DNA of 9,375 nucleotides. Source: Actinomycetes bacterium (GTDB lineage Bacteria > Actinomycetota > Actinomycetes > Actinomycetales > Cellulomonadaceae). Under the pieces are notes generated by a model. The model was not told the origin of the DNA and ran no database searches. It worked only from the letters and a program-made list of their open reading frames with translations. Made by a program: the position numbers and the translations under genes. Below, piece by piece: positions 6,120-9,375 of this stretch (positions are counted from its first letter, which is position 1; each line of letters begins with the position of its first letter). Where the stretch lies: contig JAEWYD010000275.1 in the NCBI GenBank assembly GCA_023462275.1, positions 1 through 9,375 of the forward strand. Direction: 5' to 3'.

Positions 6120-7376
6120 TCACAGCTCGTGCTCCGCCAGCTCCCGGAACGCGTCGGGGACCGACCCTCCGCGCCGGACCCCGGCGAGGTAGCCGACGGC
6201 GTCCGCGCCGAACCGCTCCCGGATGGCGTCCATCGACCCGTCCACCGCGCGGCGCGCGACGCCGGCGGCGGAACCGGGGCGCCACGGGTCCGGGGGTGGC
6301 AGCTCGAGCTCGGCCTGGACGGCCCGCTGCTCCACGAGCCCGGAGACGGAGATCGCGAGGAGGGTGACCTCGGCCCCGCCGCCGGCGCCGTCGACGGCCG
6401 CCCAGACGAGCCGCTCGGCGACCTCAGTGAGCGTGAGCGTCGCGGCGACGGGCTGGGCGAGGGTGTGCGACCGCGTCACCGACCGCAGCCCGGCGAACCG
6501 CACGCGCACGGTCACGGTGCGGCCCGCGAGGTGCTTCGCGCGCATCCGGCGCGCGACCCGGTCGGCGAGGTGGGTGAGGACCGCGCGGACGTCGTCACGC
6601 TCGGGACGACGCCGGCCGAGCGCCGACTGCGCGCCGACCGAGCGGACCCGACGGCCGGGCGAGACCCGCCGGGCGTCGTCGTCGTGGGCGAGCGCCACCA
6701 GCGTGCGACCCACCGCCCGGCCGAGCAGCCTCTCCAGGGCGGGCCCCGGCGTCCGCGCGAGGTCACCGATGGTGCGCACACCCAGCTCGGCCAGGCGCTT
6801 CTCGTTCACCGGACCTACGCCCCCGATCAGCCCCACGGGTAGAGGGTCGAGGAACGCCCGCTCGGTGCCGGGCTCGACCACCACGAGGCCGTCCGGCTTG
6901 GCGACCTGGGACGCGATCTTGGCCAGGTGCTTCGTCGTCGCGGCGCCGACCGAGATGGGCAGCCCCACCTCCTGCCGTACGCGGCGGCGGATGTCGGCCG
7001 CGATGCGCGCCGGCGGGCCGAACAGGTGGGTGGAGCCGGAGACGTCGCAGAAAGCCTCGTCGATCGAGATGCGCTCGACGACCGGCGTCACGTCCCGCAG
7101 GATCGCCATCACGGCGTCGCCGAAGCCCTGGTACTCGTGGAAGTGCCCCCGGACGAAGACGAGCCGCGGGCACAGCCGCGCAGCCTGCCAACCCGGCATC
7201 CCGCCGCGCACGCCGAACGCCTTGGCCTCGTAGGACGCCGCGAGGACGACGCCGCCGGTGGGACCGCCACCCACCGCGATGGGCCTGCCGCGCAGCGTCG
7301 GGTCCAGCAGCTGCTCGACGGACGCGTAGAACGCGTCGAGGTCGGCGTGCAGGATCGTGGGGCCGTGGCCGGGCAT
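6120..7376 (-). CDS. dinB: DNA polymerase IV (Y-family translesion polymerase)
   Basis: This 418-aa error-prone polymerase bypasses damaged template bases. The first metal-binding motif is HADLDAFYASVE, with Asp12 as ligand and Tyr17 in the steric-gate position. The second is ERISIDEAF, with Asp106-Glu107 as the catalytic pair. Palm/fingers motifs include VVLAASYEAKAFGVRGGMP (43-61) and SVGAATTKHLAKIASQVAKP. The helix-hairpin-helix thumb follows with LIGGVGPVNEKRLAELGVRTIGDLA, then the little-finger domain. QAELEL in the little-finger to tail region resembles a degenerate beta-clamp binding motif (QxxLxL); this is tentative. Length fits actinobacterial Pol IV. All catalytic residues are present. 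ATG 7376 lies just past a perfect LexA box and a TAGCCT -10, so it is likely SOS-induced. It is also 66 bp after tetR on the same strand, so some read-through is possible. Confidence 0.96.
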   Translation of the reverse strand: MPGHGPTILHADLDAFYASVEQLLDPTLRGRPIAVGGGPTGGVVLAASYEAKAFGVRGGMPGWQAARLCPRLVFVRGHFHEYQGFGDAVMAILRDVTPVVERISIDEAFCDVSGSTHLFGPPARIAADIRRRVRQEVGLPISVGAATTKHLAKIASQVAKPDGLVVVEPGTERAFLDPLPVGLIGGVGPVNEKRLAELGVRTIGDLARTPGPALERLLGRAVGRTLVALAHDDDARRVSPGRRVRSVGAQSALGRRRPERDDVRAVLTHLADRVARRMRAKHLAGRTVTVRVRFAGLRSVTRSHTLAQPVAATLTLTEVAERLVWAAVDGAGGGAEVTLLAISVSGLVEQRAVQAELELPPPDPWRPGSAAGVARRAVDGSMDAIRERFGADAVGYLAGVRRGGSVPDAFRELAEHEL

Positions 7377-7383
7377 GGCCCCA

Positions 7384-7412
7384 AGGCTAGTCGAACACGT
7401 GTTCGATCGCCA
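7384..7412 (-). promoter_or_regulatory. dinB promoter overlapping the LexA site
   Basis: On the minus strand TAGCCT (7389 to 7384) is a TANNNT -10 that places +1 at about 7377, one base before ATG 7376. A weak -35 (TGGCGA, 7412 to 7407) sits 17 bp upstream. The LexA box exactly fills the spacer, which is ideal for repression. Confidence 0.45.
7391..7406. promoter_or_regulatory. LexA (SOS) box of dinB
   Basis: TCGAACACGTGTTCGA is a perfect 16-bp palindrome. It matches the known actinobacterial and Bacillus LexA consensus TCGAAC-N4-GTTCGA in every fixed position. It lies 14 bp upstream of the dinB start codon. LexA should repress dinB until DNA damage triggers RecA-dependent LexA cleavage. Confidence 0.9.
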
Positions 7413-7442
7413 GACCCGACGAGTGTTGCCGGGACGCGACCG

Positions 7443-8000
7443 TCAGGCGCGCGTCGCCCCGGCGAGGAGCAGCTCCGCCACCGCGCGCGCGTCGAGGGCG
7501 GCCCGCGGCGACCGCTCGCGCAGGCCCGTCACGCTCGCGGCGTCGTACAGCATGAGGAGCCGGCGCGCGAGGGTGCCGTCGGCGTCGTCGTACCCGTGCG
7601 CGGCGAGGAGCTCGCCGAAGTACTCGCGCATCTCCTCCTTGTGCTCGACCGCCTCCCGGTGCGCGGGGTTCTGCGGGTCGGGGATCTCGACCATGGTGTT
7701 GAGGAACGCGCAGCCCCGGTAGCCGGTCTCCTCGAGCCGCTCGGCCAGGACGTCGAACATCGCCAGCGGGTGGCCGCCCAGCGCCTGCACGCGCGGCTTC
7801 CAGATCGTCCGGAAGCGCTCGCGGCGCTGCTGCAGAGCGGCGACCACCAGGTCGTCCTTGCTGGCGAAGTGCCGGTAGAAGGACGCCCGCCCGACGCCGG
7901 ACACCTCGAGGATCTGGTCGACGCCGGTCCCGCGGGTGCCCTGGGCGTAGAAGAGCTCCTCGGCAGCGGCGAGAAGACGGTCGCGGGCTCGCGTGGGCAC
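7443..8000 (-). CDS. TetR/AcrR-family transcriptional regulator
   Basis: This 185-aa dimeric repressor type starts at a GTG (8000). The N-terminal DNA-binding domain (residues 5-52) shows the family pattern: ARDRLLAAAEELFYAQGTRGTG, then VDQILEVSGVGRASFYRHFASKDDLV, with the recognition helix around 36-44. The C-terminal ligand-binding part contains GCAFLN (96-101), typical of the branch whose C-terminal domain resembles LmrA/YxaF-type TetR regulators. The ligand is unknown. The start codon is where a TACCCT -10 places transcription +1, so the mRNA is probably leaderless. It is divergent from gap, and two palindromes between them are the probable binding sites. It should therefore repress both itself and the GAPDH gene (inference). 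dinB follows 66 bp downstream but has its own LexA-controlled promoter. Confidence 0.93.
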   Translation of the reverse strand: MPTRARDRLLAAAEELFYAQGTRGTGVDQILEVSGVGRASFYRHFASKDDLVVAALQQRRERFRTIWKPRVQALGGHPLAMFDVLAERLEETGYRGCAFLNTMVEIPDPQNPAHREAVEHKEEMREYFGELLAAHGYDDADGTLARRLLMLYDAASVTGLRERSPRAALDARAVAELLLAGATRA

Positions 8001-8006
8001 CTCTCC

Positions 8007-8012
8007 AGGGTA
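8007..8012 (-). promoter_or_regulatory. -10 element of the leaderless tetR promoter
   Basis: TACCCT on the minus strand (8012 to 8007) puts +1 exactly on the GTG start at 8000. The GGAGAG before the GTG is too close (0-2 nt) to act as a normal ribosome binding site. The -35 region (about 8030-8036) overlaps the edge of the first palindrome. Confidence 0.45.
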
Positions 8013-8020
8013 CGACCCCC

Positions 8021-8049
8021 TTGCCGAAAACGGGAACGGTCGGTACCGT
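8021..8049 (+). promoter_or_regulatory. Probable gap promoter
   Basis: On the plus strand TTGCCG (8021-8026, four of six to consensus) is followed after 17 bp by TACCGT (8044-8049). This predicts transcription from about 8056 and a leader of about 77 nt before GTG 8133. The -10 lies inside palindrome 1 and the start inside palindrome 2, so a bound TetR protein would shut it off. Confidence 0.45.
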
Positions 8050-8051
8050 TC
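8034..8051. promoter_or_regulatory. Palindrome 1, candidate TetR operator
   Basis: GAACGGT-CGGT-ACCGTTC is an exact inverted repeat (7-bp arms, 4-bp centre) in the tetR-gap intergenic region. It covers the gap -10 and touches the tetR -35. The half-site GAACGGT recurs at 8063-8069 within palindrome 2. Confidence 0.7.
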
Positions 8052-8054
8052 AAG

Positions 8055-8074
8055 ACGGAACCGAACGGTTCCGT
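8055..8074. promoter_or_regulatory. Palindrome 2, candidate TetR operator
   Basis: ACGGAACC-GAAC-GGTTCCGT is an exact inverted repeat with 8-bp arms and a 4-bp centre. Its centre is 22 bp from that of palindrome 1, about two helical turns, so both sites face the same side of the DNA. It overlaps the predicted gap transcription start. Confidence 0.75.
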
Positions 8075-8116
8075 TTCAGCCGGGCGGCCGAGCCCCCGCG
8101 CGATGACGCCGCCCAC

Positions 8117-8126
8117 GAGGAGAGGA
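8117..8126 (+). promoter_or_regulatory. Ribosome binding site of gap
   Basis: A purine run containing AGGAG and AGAGGA lies 6-10 bases before the GTG at 8133. It fixes that GTG as the gap start, although the reading frame itself stays open far upstream across the antisense of tetR and dinB. Confidence 0.75.
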
Positions 8127-8132
8127 CCCATC

Positions 8133-9125
8133 GTGCGCATCGGCATCAACGGCTTCGGCCGCATCGGACGCAGCTTCCTCCGCATCGCCCTCGAGCGGCC
8201 CGACCTCGAGGTCGTCGCCGTCAATGACCTCACGCCGGCGACCACCCTCGCGCACCTGCTCCGCTACGACACCGCCTACGGGCGGCTCGACGGCGTCGAG
8301 GTGGACGGCGACGCCCTGGTCGTCCAGGGCCGCCGCATCGCCGTGACGGCCGAGCGCGACCCGCACGCCCTCGCCTGGGGCGACGCCGGCGTCGAGCTCG
8401 TCGTGGAGTCCACCGGCAGGTTCACCTCACGAGAGGCCGCCGCGGTCCACCTCGAGCGCGGCGCGCGCAAGGTCCTCGTCTCGGCGCCCGCGACCGGCGA
8501 CGACCTGACGATCGTGTACGGCGTGAACTCGGACGCCTACGACCCGGCGCGGCACGACGTGGTCTCGAACGCCTCGTGCACCACCAACTGCCTCGCCCCC
8601 ATGGCGCGGGTGCTGCACGACACCGTCGGGATCGTCGACGGCGTCATGACCACCGTCCACGCGTACACGCAGGACCAGAACCTGCAGGACGGCCCGCACC
8701 GCGACCTGCGCCGGGCGCGAGCCGCGGCCGCCAACATCGTGCCCACGAGCAGCGGCGCGGCCAAGGCCATCGGCCGCGTCCTGCCGGAGCTCGACGGCCG
8801 GCTCAAGGGCTTCGCCCTGCGGGTGCCCGTCCTCACCGGGTCCATCACGGACCTCACCGTCACCGCGTCGCGCGACGTCACGGTCGACGAGATCAACGAC
8901 GCCTTCCGCGCGGCCGCCGCCGAGGGCCCGCTGCGCGGCGTCCTCGAGGCGAACGACGACCCGATCGTCTCCAGCGACATCGTGGGGAACCCGGCGTCGT
9001 GCATCGTGGACCTGCCGCTGACCACGGTCGCCGGTCGCACCGTCAAGGTGCTCGGCTGGTACGACAACGAGTGGGGCTTCAGCAACCGCCTCGTCGACAC
9101 GGCGGCGCTGATCGCCACCGCCTGA
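8133..9125 (+). CDS. gap: Type I glyceraldehyde-3-phosphate dehydrogenase
   Basis: This 330-aa full-length GAPDH catalyses the NAD-dependent oxidation and phosphorylation of glyceraldehyde 3-phosphate (glycolysis/gluconeogenesis, cytoplasm). The Rossmann start is RIGINGFGRIGRSF (2-15) and Asn31-Asp32 is the NAD-ribose site. The active site is SNASCTTNCLAP with catalytic Cys149, and His176 lies in TTVHAYTQDQ. The C-terminal signature is GWYDNEWGFSNR (308-319). Gly187-Pro188 (QDGPHRD) favours NAD over NADP use. Two departures from the common pattern are PTSSG (204-208) instead of the usual PT-T-TG, and RVPVLTGS (230-237), where Leu234 replaces the usual Pro. The GTG start is supported by a good ribosome binding site. 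It stands alone, without pgk or tpi, divergent from a TetR regulator. It may be a second, conditionally expressed GAPDH (inference), for instance gluconeogenic or inhibitor-resistant. Confidence 0.96.
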   Translation: MRIGINGFGRIGRSFLRIALERPDLEVVAVNDLTPATTLAHLLRYDTAYGRLDGVEVDGDALVVQGRRIAVTAERDPHALAWGDAGVELVVESTGRFTSREAAAVHLERGARKVLVSAPATGDDLTIVYGVNSDAYDPARHDVVSNASCTTNCLAPMARVLHDTVGIVDGVMTTVHAYTQDQNLQDGPHRDLRRARAAAANIVPTSSGAAKAIGRVLPELDGRLKGFALRVPVLTGSITDLTVTASRDVTVDEINDAFRAAAAEGPLRGVLEANDDPIVSSDIVGNPASCIVDLPLTTVAGRTVKVLGWYDNEWGFSNRLVDTAALIATA

Positions 9126-9140
9126 CCGAGACCGGCGCGC

Positions 9141-9375
9141 TCACCAGGCGCGATGCGTCCAGCGCCCACCGAGCAGCGTCCCGGCAACGGGCAGCGCCCG
9201 GACGGCGTCCCCCTCGCCTGCCGCGAGCAGGGCGAGGGGGTCGTCGTCCAGGACCGCGAGGTCCGCGGGGCCGCCGACGGCCGGCACGATCCCCCGTCCG
9301 TCCGTCGACGCCGCGAGCGCCACGGCGGCGTCCAGCCGCTGCTCGGGGTGCCACGGCGGCCGACCGGCCCGGGAC
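9141..9375 (-). CDS. Amidohydrolase (YtcJ-like metal-dependent hydrolase), C-terminal part only
   Basis: The minus-strand frame is open from the window end to a TGA at 9141 (77 codons before the stop), so the N-terminus and metal-binding residues lie outside. The visible part reads GRPPWHPEQRLDAAVALAAST, then GPADLAVLDDDPL and VRALPVAGTLLGGRWTHR. This is the typical tail of amidohydrolase-superfamily proteins of the YtcJ group: a W-x-P-x-Q segment, the beta-strand ADLAVLDxDPL, and the final VxxTxxGGRxT strand. Such enzymes hydrolyse amide or related bonds in small molecules; the substrate is unknown. It is convergent with gap with only 15 bp between stops and no visible terminator. A GTG at 9323 is internal, not the start. 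Confidence 0.85.
   Translation of the reverse strand, partial: SRAGRPPWHPEQRLDAAVALAASTDGRGIVPAVGGPADLAVLDDDPLALLAAGEGDAVRALPVAGTLLGGRWTHRAW

Noticed and set aside
7391..7406. LexA box acting on tetR
   Set aside because: The box lies downstream of the tetR stop and just upstream of dinB on the same strand, so dinB is the only sensible target.
6927..8132. Open frame fused in front of GAPDH, giving a 732-residue protein
   Set aside because: The upstream 402 codons lie antisense to dinB and tetR and resemble no family. GAPDH has its own ribosome binding site and GTG at 8133. Long antisense frames are expected at this GC content.

Overview
This is a very GC-rich stretch of chromosome with dense genes and frequent GTG starts. 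The organism is almost certainly an actinomycete. Two things support this: a perfect actinobacterial/Bacillus-type LexA box (TCGAAC-N4-GTTCGA) lies upstream of dinB, and several start codons sit at or within 2 nt of the expected transcription start of a TANNNT promoter (leaderless style). The protein families fit Micrococcales (Cellulomonas-like), but that placement is inference. No mobile element, RNA gene or CRISPR array is visible, and no gap between genes exceeds about 140 bases.

Layout. (1) Positions 1-2730: an EamA-family exporter on the minus strand, cut by the window edge, is divergent from an ABATE/CGNR zinc-finger regulator. The regulator is followed on the same strand by a 12-helix MFS transporter. 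The divergent promoters are interlocked in about 40 bp. (2) Positions 2720-6034, all minus strand, read in the order alpha/beta hydrolase, PadR-family repressor, 14-helix DHA2-type drug efflux pump. A 38-bp near-perfect palindrome covers the PadR promoter, and five tandem 15-bp repeats fill the PadR-to-pump gap. The pump gene overlaps the convergent MFS gene by 11 bp at its stop. (3) Positions 6120-8000, minus strand: a TetR-family regulator followed by DNA polymerase IV (dinB), the latter with its own LexA box. (4) Positions 8133-9125, plus strand: a stand-alone glyceraldehyde-3-phosphate dehydrogenase, divergent from tetR. Two palindromic operators two helical turns apart lie between them. 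(5) Positions 9141-9375, minus strand: the C-terminal end of a YtcJ-like amidohydrolase.

How the genes work together. The window reads as three regulator-plus-target modules (CGNR with exporters, PadR with efflux pump and perhaps hydrolase, TetR with GAPDH) plus one SOS gene. Each module shows candidate operator DNA in its control region. The protein families are all known. The less ordinary content is in the intergenic regulatory DNA and in the pairing of a TetR regulator with a lone GAPDH, which could be an inducible or inhibitor-resistant isoenzyme (inference). I found no clear evidence of a wholly new multi-gene system.
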